Position numbers and translations under genes: made by a program. Positions 45,108 through 53,596 of a stretch of 57,168 bases of DNA are shown one piece after another; position 1 is the stretch's first letter, and each line of letters begins with the position of its first letter. This DNA comes from Oscillospiraceae bacterium. Its GTDB lineage: Bacteria; Bacillota; Clostridia; Oscillospirales; Ruminococcaceae. The stretch is taken from assembly GCA_017532085.1 (NCBI GenBank), contig JAFXJT010000017.1:1-57168 (forward strand), given 5' to 3'. The notes under the pieces are model-generated. The model worked only from the letters and a program-made list of their open reading frames with translations, was not told the origin of the DNA and did not search any database.

Positions 45108-45648
45108 AAACAAAACCCATCCTTTCAAGTTCATGTTTCAATGCATTCTTGGCTCGGTAAGTCAGATCGCCAACCTGACGCTTGGATTTCTTCAGAATCT
45201 TTGCAATGGCAACTGTGTCGAAATCCTCAAAATATTTCAGATATAAGACCTGTGCATATTCGGGATGCAGTTTCTTCAGTGCCGTATGCAGCTGAATCTT
45301 TCGTTCTTCCATCAGATATTGCTGTTCAATGTCCGTTTCATCAGAAAGCTGAAACGCCTCATCAATTGGACGTTTCTCATATCGAGATTTCTCTCGAAGA
45401 TGATTGAATGCACAATTCCGAGCAATGGCATAAAGCCAAGTCTTGAATGTGCTCTTTCCATTGAATTTCGGCTTTTTCACAGCCAGCTTCACGAAGGTTT
45501 CCTGCATAATTTCTTCCGCTTCGCAAATGTTTTTTACAATGCTGTTCAGATACAGTGCCAAGCCCTGATAATAGGTATTAATTATCACAACAAGTTCATC
45601 ATCATCACCATCCAGGAAACGGCGGTAGCGATCCGCATCGTTGCCCAT
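45094..45648 (-). CDS. ECF sigma factor
   Basis: A 184-residue sigma-70-type factor with region 2 (AEEIMQETFVKLAVKKPKF, FKTWLYAIARNCAFNHLR) and region 4 (LKKLHPEYAQVLYLKYF, a helix-turn-helix AIAKILKKSKRQVGDLTYRAK). It directs RNA polymerase to stress-type promoters. The start at 45648 is set by GGGAGG; the longer frame to 45768 has no site. It faces a YxlE/F/G-like module across a terminator, a layout that recalls the sigY locus of Bacillus subtilis, although here the two are on opposite strands. Confidence 0.9.
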   Translation of the reverse strand: MGNDADRYRRFLDGDDDELVVIINTYYQGLALYLNSIVKNICEAEEIMQETFVKLAVKKPKFNGKSTFKTWLYAIARNCAFNHLREKSRYEKRPIDEAFQLSDETDIEQQYLMEERKIQLHTALKKLHPEYAQVLYLKYFEDFDTVAIAKILKKSKRQVGDLTYRAKNALKHELERMGFVYEER

Positions 45649-45790
45649 TTGATTTCCTCCCTTCCATTTATGCAAATTTGCTTTTCTCAAATTAGACACA
45701 GTAAGAACGCTTTTTTCGCAGTGGATTTGTATTTGTTGCAAAGGATCATTCCTTGCCTTGCATTCCAATCACGATAACGGCAACGCAATA

Positions 45791-45807
45791 TTCCAAAAAA
45801 ATTGGAA
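45791..45807. repeat. Small inverted repeat upstream of the sixth radical SAM gene
   Basis: TTCCAA (45791-45796) and TTGGAA (45802-45807) flank five A. It lies just upstream of the larger repeat at 45811-45835. Confidence 0.4.
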
Positions 45808-45810
45808 GCT

Positions 45811-45855
45811 GCGATGCAATCGATACTTGCATCGCACCCTGTTCTGTGTTATAAT
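45811..45855 (+). promoter_or_regulatory. Promoter with perfect inverted repeat covering the -35
   Basis: TTGCAT (45827-45832), 17 bases, TATAAT (45850-45855). The -35 is also the right arm of a perfect repeat GCGATGCAA (45811-45819), 7 bases, TTGCATCGC (45827-45835), a classical repressor operator position. Confidence 0.7.
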
Positions 45856-45915
45856 CAATTTGATATTGGTTTCTACCGAAACATGATTCTCCGCTGACGT
45901 AAAAAGGAGTACAGT

Positions 45916-47256
45916 ATGTATATCAAACTGATTCAACCCAAAATGCAAAAACGGCCTATGGATACCGATATCAAGATCCACATGGCGCCGCCGCTTGGTC
46001 TGCTTACCATTGTAAACCTGCTGCGGGATGATCACAAAGTCTCGCTGGAGAATGAAAACATCCAACCGATTTGTTATGACGATCATCCTGATCTCGTGGG
46101 AATCTCGGTAACGGTGGATACGCTGCCCCGTGCGATTCACATCGCAAGACGATTCCGCAATCAGGGCATCAAGGTGGTAGCAGGTGGGATTCACATTACA
46201 ACAGCAAGCCATACCATCCCCAAAAACTGTTTCGATGCCCTTTGCATCGGTGCTGCTGAAGGTACTTGGCCACAGATCATCCGGGATATGCAAAACGGTA
46301 CACTAAAGCCTTGCTATCGCTGTCACAAACCGCTTCGCAGTGAGGAGATCGTTTCTCCTGCCTATGATTTTCTAAGACCCAGCGAATACCTGTACTGCAA
46401 TGTAGTGCATACCAGCAGAGGCTGTCCGTTTCGCTGCGATTTCTGCTATAACAGCGGAAACGATCAGCCCTATGTCAATCGCAGAATCGCAGATGTCATA
46501 CGGGATATCCATGCAGTACGCTCTAAGCATATTATGTTTATTGATGATAACTTTGCCGGTAATCCCAAATGGACAAAACAATTTCTCAGAGCAATCATAC
46601 CCTTACACATCAAATGGAATGCAGCGGTCTCCATCAACGCTGCTTTTGATACTGAACTGTTGGATCTGATGAAGCAAAGCGGCTGCCAAGGCTTATTCAT
46701 CGGCTTTGAAAGCATTCACCCCGATTCCATCCGCCGTGTTCATAAGGTACAAAATCATACCCATCAGTACGAAAAAGCAATCAAAGCCATTCATGATCGC
46801 GGCATTATGATCAATGCAAGCTTTGTATTCGGTCTGGACGGCGATACCAAAGATACTTTTCAGGACACACTCGACTGGATTGTGAAGCATAAAATCGAAA
46901 CCGTAACCTCCCATATTCTGACTCCCTATCCCGGTACTGCACTATATGACAGAATGCTTCGGGAGCACCGTATTCTGACCCATGATCTCTCCCGTTACAA
47001 TACGGCTCATGTGGTATTCAAACCCGCCAACATGACCCCAAAAGAGCTGTATCATGGTTATCTTCAGCTCTATGAACAGATTTACAGTCTTAAAAACATC
47101 GCACGCCGTCTGCCGGATACCCTCGCACAATGGCCCGCTTATCTGATGTTCAATTTACTGTATCGCAAATATGGTGCCTTTACTGATTTTCTCTGCAAAC
47201 GGATTTCCTATCAGCGCATCGGAATCTGGGGAGAAGCATTATCCCGTTATATTTAA
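45916..47256 (+). CDS. Cobalamin-binding-type radical SAM enzyme (copy F, separate locus)
   Basis: 446 residues: B12-binding-like domain (KVVAGGIHITTASH), radical SAM barrel with Cys170, Cys174 and Cys177 in SRGCPFRCDFCYN, the FIDDNFAGN strand, LFIGFESIHPDS and a DGDTKDTF turn. It belongs to the same family as the five operon copies 25-35 kb to the left, but is transcribed alone behind its own promoter and operator-like repeat and is followed by a terminator. The ribosome binding site is AAAGGAG. It may act in the same pathway under separate control; this is inference. Confidence 0.88.
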   Translation: MYIKLIQPKMQKRPMDTDIKIHMAPPLGLLTIVNLLRDDHKVSLENENIQPICYDDHPDLVGISVTVDTLPRAIHIARRFRNQGIKVVAGGIHITTASHTIPKNCFDALCIGAAEGTWPQIIRDMQNGTLKPCYRCHKPLRSEEIVSPAYDFLRPSEYLYCNVVHTSRGCPFRCDFCYNSGNDQPYVNRRIADVIRDIHAVRSKHIMFIDDNFAGNPKWTKQFLRAIIPLHIKWNAAVSINAAFDTELLDLMKQSGCQGLFIGFESIHPDSIRRVHKVQNHTHQYEKAIKAIHDRGIMINASFVFGLDGDTKDTFQDTLDWIVKHKIETVTSHILTPYPGTALYDRMLREHRILTHDLSRYNTAHVVFKPANMTPKELYHGYLQLYEQIYSLKNIARRLPDTLAQWPAYLMFNLLYRKYGAFTDFLCKRISYQRIGIWGEALSRYI

Positions 47257-47263
47257 CAGATAC

Positions 47264-47305
47264 AACAAAGCGCAGGAACCATCGCTCCTGCGCTTTGTTT
47301 TGTTT
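47264..47305. terminator. Bidirectional terminator
   Basis: AACAAAGCGCAGGA (47264-47277) pairs perfectly with TCCTGCGCTTTGTT (47286-47299), followed by a T-rich run. It separates copy F from the converging GH25 gene. Confidence 0.85.
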
Positions 47306-47318
47306 CTTCAAAGCAGAC

Positions 47319-48695
47319 TTAAGGCTTCCAAAAACGCTCTGCCCGATCGGTATAGAGAATATTCAGATCCACCGCGCCTGAAATACCGGGGATTCTTCCG
47401 GTACAGCTCATCTGCCACATGACATAGTCCCCTTGATAATCGGTCTGATCGGTATAATGGGCAAGCCACACCGGATATTCTGTCTGCGGATACCAGAATG
47501 TCTCCAGCGGAAATTTACTGCTGTACAGCATGGCAGAATATCCATGCGCTTCCAGCTCTTTGGCAAACAGGACAAACAATGCATTCAGATCATGCACACT
47601 CATTTCATATTGCTGGAACTGTGAAAAGCTTTCCCAATCAAATACTACAGGAAAATCCAGCTGCTGTCCGTTCAGCTGCTTTGCGATCCAACGAACATTC
47701 TCACGCACCTCTGCCTCGGTATTGGCTCTTGTGTACAGATATACACCCACCTTCAGACCGGCAGCTCTTGCCTTTTCCATATTCCGCAGATAGTATTCAT
47801 CCATGGCGATATCATCATAGAAATAACCGATCCGCATGATCACAAAACTGCATCCCGCACGCTTTACTGCCTCAAAATCGATCTCACTCTGCCATTTGGA
47901 AACATCAATGCCAAAACAAACATTTTCTGCTGCATAGTTTTGTATCAGGGTATCAAAGGACAACGAACTGCTGTTGCCGCCGCCTCCCGATGGCAGCTTC
48001 TCCACAACCTTGATGGTCAAATCCCAGACCGTTGCGTTGCCGGAAGCATCCGTAACAGAAGCGGTAATCGGATAAGTACCGCACACACCGGTATTCACCA
48101 TACCGGTATATGTCAACACAGGCTTGCGGTCATATTGATCGGCATAGCCTACATGCTCCTCCAGATGAAATGCCGCACCCTGTTTCAGATATACTGTCCA
48201 GCCTGCATTCAGCAGCAGCGGTGCAGTGGTATCCACAACGGTATAGGATAGAGCATGGGCATATTGTGCGCCCTCGAAACAATATTCTACGGCGATTTCA
48301 AAAGTACCTGTCTGATCTGTTACGACCTTACTGCTACCATTGAGAAGCTGTACATTGGTATCCCCGATCAGTTCCGCCAGCGTCAATGCCGTATAGACTT
48401 CCACAGAATCCTGCGCTGCAAGGATCGCATCCTTGGGCTTTTGCGTCAGAATCGGCGGTGTGGTGGTAGTCTCTTCAGTCGTGGAACCGGTAGTGGTTGT
48501 GGTCGTAACCGCACCGGACTGCGAACCGGTGGTGCCCTCTGTAGTCTGTACTTGTGAATCTTCAGGGATCGTTGCTGATGTTGTCACAGTCAAGCTTTCC
48601 TCCCCTTGCATCACAAGTGAAGATTCTTCGGTTTTTCCGCAGCTGCTCAATACCAAAATACTCATCAGCAATGCTGCGGCACGAATCCATTTCAT
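47319..48695 (-). CDS. GH25 lysozyme-type lipoprotein with Ig-like domains
   Basis: A 458-residue lipoprotein. The signal peptide (MKWIRAAALL...) ends in the lipobox VLSSC, with Cys near residue 19; a Thr-rich tether (about 35-80) is followed by two Ig/DUF5011-like domains (about 95-235; VVDTTAPLLLNAG and ITASVTDASGNAT), a Gly/Ser linker and the GH25 domain (about 260-458) with GIDVSKWQ and FPVVFDWESF. It should cut the sugar backbone of peptidoglycan from the outer face of the membrane. The start at 48695 follows AAGGAA and AAAGGAG sites. A second GH25 protein of different architecture is at 819-2078. Confidence 0.9.
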   Translation of the reverse strand: MKWIRAAALLMSILVLSSCGKTEESSLVMQGEESLTVTTSATIPEDSQVQTTEGTTGSQSGAVTTTTTTGSTTEETTTTPPILTQKPKDAILAAQDSVEVYTALTLAELIGDTNVQLLNGSSKVVTDQTGTFEIAVEYCFEGAQYAHALSYTVVDTTAPLLLNAGWTVYLKQGAAFHLEEHVGYADQYDRKPVLTYTGMVNTGVCGTYPITASVTDASGNATVWDLTIKVVEKLPSGGGGNSSSLSFDTLIQNYAAENVCFGIDVSKWQSEIDFEAVKRAGCSFVIMRIGYFYDDIAMDEYYLRNMEKARAAGLKVGVYLYTRANTEAEVRENVRWIAKQLNGQQLDFPVVFDWESFSQFQQYEMSVHDLNALFVLFAKELEAHGYSAMLYSSKFPLETFWYPQTEYPVWLAHYTDQTDYQGDYVMWQMSCTGRIPGISGAVDLNILYTDRAERFWKP

Positions 48696-48732
48696 ATTCC
48701 TTGCAAACTCCTTTGATTGATACTGCCTTTTC

Positions 48733-48761
48733 ATTATATCATGGAATTGTCGAAAGCACAA
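48733..48761 (-). promoter_or_regulatory. Promoter of the GH25 lipoprotein gene
   Basis: Minus strand TTGTGC (48761-48756), 17 bases, TATAAT (48738-48733). Confidence 0.65.
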
Positions 48762-48803
48762 GGATTTTGACGAAATTTCCGATGATTTCCATTTCTATAT
48801 CCA

Positions 48804-48843
48804 ATACAAAACAAAGACCGTATCCACAAAAGATACGGTCTTT
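48804..48843 (-). terminator. Terminator of the CapA-type gene
   Basis: On the minus strand AAAGACCGTATC pairs with GATACGGTCTTT, followed by GTTTTGT. Confidence 0.7.
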
Positions 48844-48866
48844 CATTCGTTTTGGACACAAAGGAC

Positions 48867-50285
48867 TCATTGAACGGTTTCGGTGATCACACCATGTTCA
48901 TCAATCTGTACGTTGATGGAATAGTCACGCATACATTGCAGAATCCGATCTCCTTCCGCTTCTCCGCCCACATAAGTGGTACGACAATTGCGCTGCGTGG
49001 CAGGATGAAATACCAACTCCAGGGAATCATCCGCAAACAGCGTCACACCCAGTAAGCCGGTATCAATATCATAATGACTGAACCAATAGTTGCCCAGATT
49101 ATACACAATAGGCACATTGTTATAGTATTCGATGCCTTGCAAGCAATGCGCATGGGTTCCAATGATCAGATCCGCACCCGCATCAATATACTGATATGCA
49201 GTTTCAGGCTGTACTGCCTCTAATGCATGACTGTTTTCAGTACCCCAATGCACATTGGCAATGACAAAATCTGCCTGTTGTTCCGCCTCTTGTATGACCG
49301 CCAAAAAGGCTTTCGGATCATAACAGCGCAAAACACCCGGTGTCGTTTCGCCTGCTTCCGGTGTCAGCACATATTTTTCTGCACGTGTTGCAGCAACAAA
49401 AGCAATCTTTTTGCCCTCTACAATATAATAAACCGGTCGGGATGCTTCGCGGATGGTTCTGCCGGCACCCATATAAGCAATATCTGCTGCGGCAAGCGTA
49501 TCCAGTGTATCATAAAAGGCATCCTCACCGTAATCATATACATGATTGTTGGCAAGATCTACGATATCGACACCCAAGGTATGATAAATGGATACATTCT
49601 CAGGGTTCCCGCGGAACGTGAACATCTTGCCTGCCATCGGTTCGCCCCGATCCGAAAAACAGAACTCGTTATTCAGCACAGTCAGATCTGCCTGCTGCAT
49701 GGCTTGTATGAGAAACGGTGAAATACAATCGGTGATGCCATTGGCAGTCGTTTTGAGATATTCCATCGTCTTCCAGTTATCGGCAAGACTGATATCTCCG
49801 CCAAAGGTAAAGGAAATCCCCTCTTGGCCATTGCCCTCCAGCACATGGATATTCGGCTCAGAAAAGGCTTTTCCGCTATACAGATCGTTGGCAGCTTTCA
49901 CAGTCATACCCGTAAGCCGATACCATGCCGCCTCAGAAAACCCATTGGCTTCAAATTCCGTATACAGCGTCTTCAGCAATGCAGCATTTTCTGTATATTC
50001 CGCACACCATTGATAAAATTTAGGAGATTTTGGCAATGCTGTTTCTGTTGATTCCAGCAGCGAAGAAAGCTGCTCCGCATAAGTTTGCAGATCCTCAGCA
50101 GAATCCGGCTGCGATACCGTACTGCCTGCTGCATCCGAATCCAACGAACTTTGCGTGCCGGATGTAATGGTGCCGACTGCGGGCTGTGTTTCAATCGGCT
50201 CCCACAAACCGCAGCTGCAAAGCAGCATCGCTGCAAGGCATAGCACACCGATCTTTTTTCCTTTTCCGATCATCAATGGTCTCAA
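48867..50285 (-). CDS. CapA/PgsA-family metallophosphatase-like lipoprotein
   Basis: A 472-residue lipoprotein starting with TTG at 50285, supported by AAAGGATG 7 bases upstream; the in-frame ATG four codons later is too far. Lipobox LLCSC gives Cys near residue 24. The CapA (PGA_cap) domain, about 155-450, has the metal-site motifs TFGGDISLAD, LNNEFCF, DLANNHVYDYG, ANVHWGTE and GTHAHCLQG. Members help anchor poly-gamma-glutamate capsules or act on unknown surface substrates; no capB/capC genes lie nearby. A long helical, Gln/Ser-rich region (50-150) precedes the domain. Confidence 0.88.
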   Translation of the reverse strand: MRPLMIGKGKKIGVLCLAAMLLCSCGLWEPIETQPAVGTITSGTQSSLDSDAAGSTVSQPDSAEDLQTYAEQLSSLLESTETALPKSPKFYQWCAEYTENAALLKTLYTEFEANGFSEAAWYRLTGMTVKAANDLYSGKAFSEPNIHVLEGNGQEGISFTFGGDISLADNWKTMEYLKTTANGITDCISPFLIQAMQQADLTVLNNEFCFSDRGEPMAGKMFTFRGNPENVSIYHTLGVDIVDLANNHVYDYGEDAFYDTLDTLAAADIAYMGAGRTIREASRPVYYIVEGKKIAFVAATRAEKYVLTPEAGETTPGVLRCYDPKAFLAVIQEAEQQADFVIANVHWGTENSHALEAVQPETAYQYIDAGADLIIGTHAHCLQGIEYYNNVPIVYNLGNYWFSHYDIDTGLLGVTLFADDSLELVFHPATQRNCRTTYVGGEAEGDRILQCMRDYSINVQIDEHGVITETVQ

Positions 50286-50315
50286 TTGTCCGCATCCTTT
50301 CTTAGCGTTTTTTCT

Positions 50316-50344
50316 ATTCTACCACAAATCGACAATTCTGTAAA
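50316..50344 (-). promoter_or_regulatory. Promoter of the CapA-type gene
   Basis: Minus strand TTTACA (50344-50339), 17 bases, TAGAAT (50321-50316). Confidence 0.6.
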
Positions 50345-50403
50345 GAGACCCATCGGAAAAAATCCTGTCAAGCATCGCATCCTCTATTCCTACCTAACGC
50401 AGA

Positions 50404-50434
50404 AGCGGCAGAAGCATAGTTTGCTTCTGCCGCT
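50404..50434 (-). terminator. Hairpin after agrB, possible terminator
   Basis: AGCGGCAGAAGCA (50404-50416) pairs perfectly with TGCTTCTGCCGCT (50422-50434). There is no strong T run on either side, so it may be a weak terminator or an mRNA-stabilising hairpin. Confidence 0.5.
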
Positions 50435-50459
50435 TTCATGCAAAGGGTTTCGTTTGGGA

Positions 50460-51056
50460 TTAGCCTTCTTTGACAGCTCGCTTGTGCAGAATACGGTTTT
50501 TCCAATATCCCAACACCAGCATCACTGCCATTACCAGCAAAGTCATTGCCAGACATACTGCTGCCTCCCGAAGCTGCAATACCAAACAAACGACAGCGAT
50601 GAGCAGCTCTGTCAGCCATAACAAGCCGGTACGTCTGCGATACACCCGAATCTCTACTGCATCCAGTGGCTTATGCTGATCCTCCACCGGAGCCAACAGC
50701 AGCACGATGATCGAGGCTATGACCAATATGATAAAGCATATACGATCTGTGATGGGAACAAATCGCATGACCAGAAGAACTGCCAGAATCATACCGGCTG
50801 AAAGTACATAGCATCGGATGGGTGTTTTGGCATGATAGCCTCCTGCATAGCTGCGCAGCGGAATATAGGCTGCCAGAAACAGCAATCCCTGCAGGAGCAT
50901 TCCACACAACAGACTGATGGCAATTGCTGTCATCAGATTCAATAAAATAGTGAATCCCTGCTGCACACCATAGCGATACAGCTCTCGTTTCTTTGGATCG
51001 ATCACTTGCTGCGTTTCAAAATAATCTGTGATCTGCTCCGAGAGATGATAAAACAT
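50460..51056 (-). CDS. agrB: AgrB-type peptide-processing protease
   Basis: A 198-residue membrane cysteine protease that trims and cyclises the AgrD precursor into a thiolactone signal. The catalytic pair His75 and Cys82 is in the family motif SYAGGYHAKTPIRCYV; about six membrane segments and the MTAIAISLLCGMLLQGLLFL region fit AgrB. The start shares one base with the agrD stop (TGATG), so the two are translationally coupled. A basic C-terminus ends the protein. Confidence 0.93.
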   Translation of the reverse strand: MFYHLSEQITDYFETQQVIDPKKRELYRYGVQQGFTILLNLMTAIAISLLCGMLLQGLLFLAAYIPLRSYAGGYHAKTPIRCYVLSAGMILAVLLVMRFVPITDRICFIILVIASIIVLLLAPVEDQHKPLDAVEIRVYRRRTGLLWLTELLIAVVCLVLQLREAAVCLAMTLLVMAVMLVLGYWKNRILHKRAVKEG

Positions 51057-51211
51057 CAGAACTTACGCAGCTGCTTGGCATCTGCAGGCATTTCTTCCTG
51101 ATAGGTCAGCCACATACATGCAGCATTGGCTGTCACAGAGGTGACGATCAATGCGAGCGCTGCCAGACTGCCGCTCATTTTCAGAATCATAGATGCGATC
51201 TTATGTTTCAT
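51056..51211 (-). CDS. agrD: AgrD-type autoinducer precursor peptide
   Basis: A 51-residue precursor. A hydrophobic amphipathic leader (MKHKIASMILKMSGSLAALA...) precedes the signal core around Cys32 (ANAACMWLTYQEEMP) and a charged tail ending KQLRKF. By analogy with the Clostridium perfringens signal, whose ring is CLWFT, the mature ring here is predicted to be Cys-Met-Trp-Leu-Thr (32-36) closed by a thiolactone. The start at 51211 follows AAAGGAG; longer reading frames upstream cross the promoter. It is too short to be called easily by standard gene finding. Confidence 0.92.
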   Translation of the reverse strand: MKHKIASMILKMSGSLAALALIVTSVTANAACMWLTYQEEMPADAKQLRKF

Positions 51212-51266
51212 TGCCAATCGACTCCTTTCATAATATTGTGATGATCTTGGATCTTCCGGCAGTTTT

Positions 51267-51325
51267 ATTATAGCAACATTCCCCCTTCCTTTGATCGGAA
51301 CCTGCAAAATCGGTCGCTGAACTGA
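51267..51325 (-). promoter_or_regulatory. agrD-agrB promoter with paired LytTR-type sites
   Basis: Minus strand TATAAT (51272-51267) has no consensus -35 at the right distance (ATCAAA). Directly upstream are TCAGTTCAG (51325-51317), which matches the AgrA/LytTR half-site consensus, and a weaker CAGGTTCCG (51304-51296), exactly 21 bases apart and abutting the -35 position. This is the arrangement of an activator-dependent agr promoter. Confidence 0.6.
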
Positions 51326-51351
51326 TACAAACGACAGAATTCGAGCCTTGC

Positions 51352-51395
51352 AAAACAAAAAAACAGGAGCCGTCCTTGATACAGACAGCTCCTGT
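51352..51395 (-). terminator. Terminator after the sensor kinase gene
   Basis: On the minus strand ACAGGAGC pairs with GCTCCTGT around a long loop, followed by TTTTTTTG. It separates the kinase transcript from agrD. Confidence 0.75.
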
Positions 51396-51405
51396 TGCTA
51401 TATTT

Positions 51406-52653
51406 TCATTTGCGATACAGCAATACCTTTACTGTATAATAGTCATCACTCTCATCAATTTTCATATGACCGTTATAATTGGATACCGCCTGCTGCACAC
51501 TTTTCAATCCAAAGCCATGCAGCATTTCCTCCTCGGCTGCAGCGCGCTTTTTCTTTCCATTCTCTTTGGTATAGGTATTACGAATACCGATATTGAGAAT
51601 CTCTTTCTGATACCGCAAAGAAAGATCCAATTGCTTTTGCGGACAGGTTCGCAGCGCTTCCAAGGCATTATCCAGCAGATTACCCATAAGGACTGTCATA
51701 TCAAAATCCGAAACAAACAGCTCTTGCGGAAGTTCCGTATGCACAGTAATCTCTGCGCCCATTGCTTCTGCAAGACTCAGCTTATAATTGATCAGGCAAT
51801 CCAGATCGCTGTTGCCGGTACTGATGTATTCCGATGCAGGACGCATCTTGGTAATGGTTTGCTGCAAATAGCCTGCCAGTTTATCATATTCCTGATTTTG
51901 CAGCAGCGCAGACATTCTGCCCAGATGGTTTTTCATATCATGCCGCAAAAACTGCATATTCTGCTGTGCATCCTCCAACAGATGAATCTGGTTTGCGTAA
52001 TACTTATTCTGCTGAAGATAGATTTCCTTCTCCGCACGCAATGTCTCGGTGCGAAGCAATACATCATACAAGCCAAAGACGACCACATTGATTCCCAACA
52101 GAATCGTCGTCATCAGAATACTGCCGAAATCATATTCCCCCATGCCTACATTGGCAACAATAATACTGCCGATCGGCACAAACAACAATGCCAGCATATA
52201 GGTAAGCGGCAATCGTTTCTGGGCATTGCTTCGTACCATGGAGAGCTTGCCCGCTGCCAATGCCACAAGAAACAATACCAATGCTGTGGCAAAGCCGGAA
52301 GAGAATACCACATCGTTAAACGGAATCCACTGTGCAATCGTATACATCACGCCATCACAAAGCATCCCCATGGCATAAATTGTCAATGTGGCAAGGAATC
52401 GGGTGGACATCTTTGTATCATAAAACAGCGAGATCAGAAAAAAAGGTACAAGCCGCGTCAAAATATTCAGCAGCGGATTGGCAAACAACAAATACGCACC
52501 GCTGTTGAGCAGGAAAAATATGGCATAGCCTAAAACAATCCACCAAAATCCCGCACGTCTTTTTGTATAAAATACCTTCGTAAACTGATACATCGCATAA
52601 ATGCTGAACGCATTGGATATCAGATAAATCGATGTATTCAACGGAAACTCCAT
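51406..52653 (-). CDS. AgrC-type sensor histidine kinase
   Basis: A 415-residue kinase of the HPK10 class. About six or seven membrane segments (residues 1-200) form the peptide-sensing part; a coiled linker leads to the phospho-acceptor His238 in FLRHDMKNHLGRMS and a GHKL ATPase domain (NLLDNALEAL, GFGLKSVQQAV). It should detect the AgrD-derived ring and phosphorylate the neighbouring LytTR regulator. It lies 41 bases after that regulator in one operon and ends in its own terminator before agrD. Confidence 0.92.
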   Translation of the reverse strand: MEFPLNTSIYLISNAFSIYAMYQFTKVFYTKRRAGFWWIVLGYAIFFLLNSGAYLLFANPLLNILTRLVPFFLISLFYDTKMSTRFLATLTIYAMGMLCDGVMYTIAQWIPFNDVVFSSGFATALVLFLVALAAGKLSMVRSNAQKRLPLTYMLALLFVPIGSIIVANVGMGEYDFGSILMTTILLGINVVVFGLYDVLLRTETLRAEKEIYLQQNKYYANQIHLLEDAQQNMQFLRHDMKNHLGRMSALLQNQEYDKLAGYLQQTITKMRPASEYISTGNSDLDCLINYKLSLAEAMGAEITVHTELPQELFVSDFDMTVLMGNLLDNALEALRTCPQKQLDLSLRYQKEILNIGIRNTYTKENGKKKRAAAEEEMLHGFGLKSVQQAVSNYNGHMKIDESDDYYTVKVLLYRK

Positions 52654-52694
52654 CCTTTCTCTATCTTGATCATAATCCGTTTGTCTTATGTTCG

Positions 52695-53411
52695 CTATAT
52701 CATAATATCGCCTGCAAATAAAGAAGATCGTACTTCTTTCCGATATTTGCGGCTGATCGAAAGCGCTGTGCCGTCACTGAGATAAAGAGAGTTTGAATAA
52801 CAGCTCACAACATACTGTGGATTCACCGCAAAGGATTTATGAATCCGTATCATCTGCTCCACAGCCAGCCGACTGCAAACCAGATCCAGCCGCCCATAAA
52901 AGGTTATGAGTTCCCCACGAGTGTGAATGAGAATCTTTCTGCCTTTGCTCTCCAAATAAAGCACATCCTGCAAGGCAATGCGATACTCTGTTTTCGAGAT
53001 TGTATAGTACAGATAGGTATGATAACCCGCAAAACGATCCTGATATTGCGTCATACAAGCAGACAAAGATGCATCCTCTGTCGGTTTTTCCAAAAACCAG
53101 AACGGTCGCACCTGAAACAGCTCCATAGCATATTGCGTTTTGCCCGATACATATACGATCTGCAGCGCTTCATTCTGCATCGTTTCCCGTATATATCGCC
53201 CGACAGCCACGCCATTCGGCTGCTGCATTTCGATATCCAAAAACAGAATATCATACAAAGCGCCATCTTTTAATGCCTGCAGCATCGCTGCTCCGGAAAA
53301 ATAGATGTCTGCTGTGATTTTGATCTCATTCGCTTCCCCATATCGCTGCAGCATTTTCTCAAACTGCGTACAAAAGACGATATCATCATCCATCACGGCA
53401 ACACAAAGCAT
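52695..53411 (-). CDS. LytTR-type response regulator (AgrA-like)
   Basis: A 238-residue regulator: receiver domain (about 1-125) with acidic residues DDD (8-10) and phospho-acceptor Asp59 in LFLDIEM, and a C-terminal LytTR DNA-binding domain (about 140-235; DVLYLESKGRKILIHT, IRIHKSFAVNPQYV). LytTR proteins bind direct repeats near target promoters, which fits the paired sites before agrD. The gene comes first in the regulator-kinase operon, with a TTGCAT/TACAAT promoter. Confidence 0.93.
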   Translation of the reverse strand: MLCVAVMDDDIVFCTQFEKMLQRYGEANEIKITADIYFSGAAMLQALKDGALYDILFLDIEMQQPNGVAVGRYIRETMQNEALQIVYVSGKTQYAMELFQVRPFWFLEKPTEDASLSACMTQYQDRFAGYHTYLYYTISKTEYRIALQDVLYLESKGRKILIHTRGELITFYGRLDLVCSRLAVEQMIRIHKSFAVNPQYVVSCYSNSLYLSDGTALSISRKYRKEVRSSLFAGDIMI

Positions 53412-53448
53412 TTTCTCACACCTTTCCTCGCAATATCATATTTTTATT

Positions 53449-53477
53449 ATTGTAACATATTCTCACCCAAAATGCAA
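53449..53477 (-). promoter_or_regulatory. Promoter of the response regulator-kinase operon
   Basis: Minus strand TTGCAT (53477-53472), 17 bases, TACAAT (53454-53449). Confidence 0.6.
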
Positions 53478-53596
53478 GTATCTTCCAAATGTCGGCAGAT
53501 TTTGCCGGAATCATCGGCAAATTCCCAAGGATTGTTCTGTTTTTCTTGCAAAAATACAACAGCTTGATGAAATACAAAAAAAATTTTCAGAAGCTC

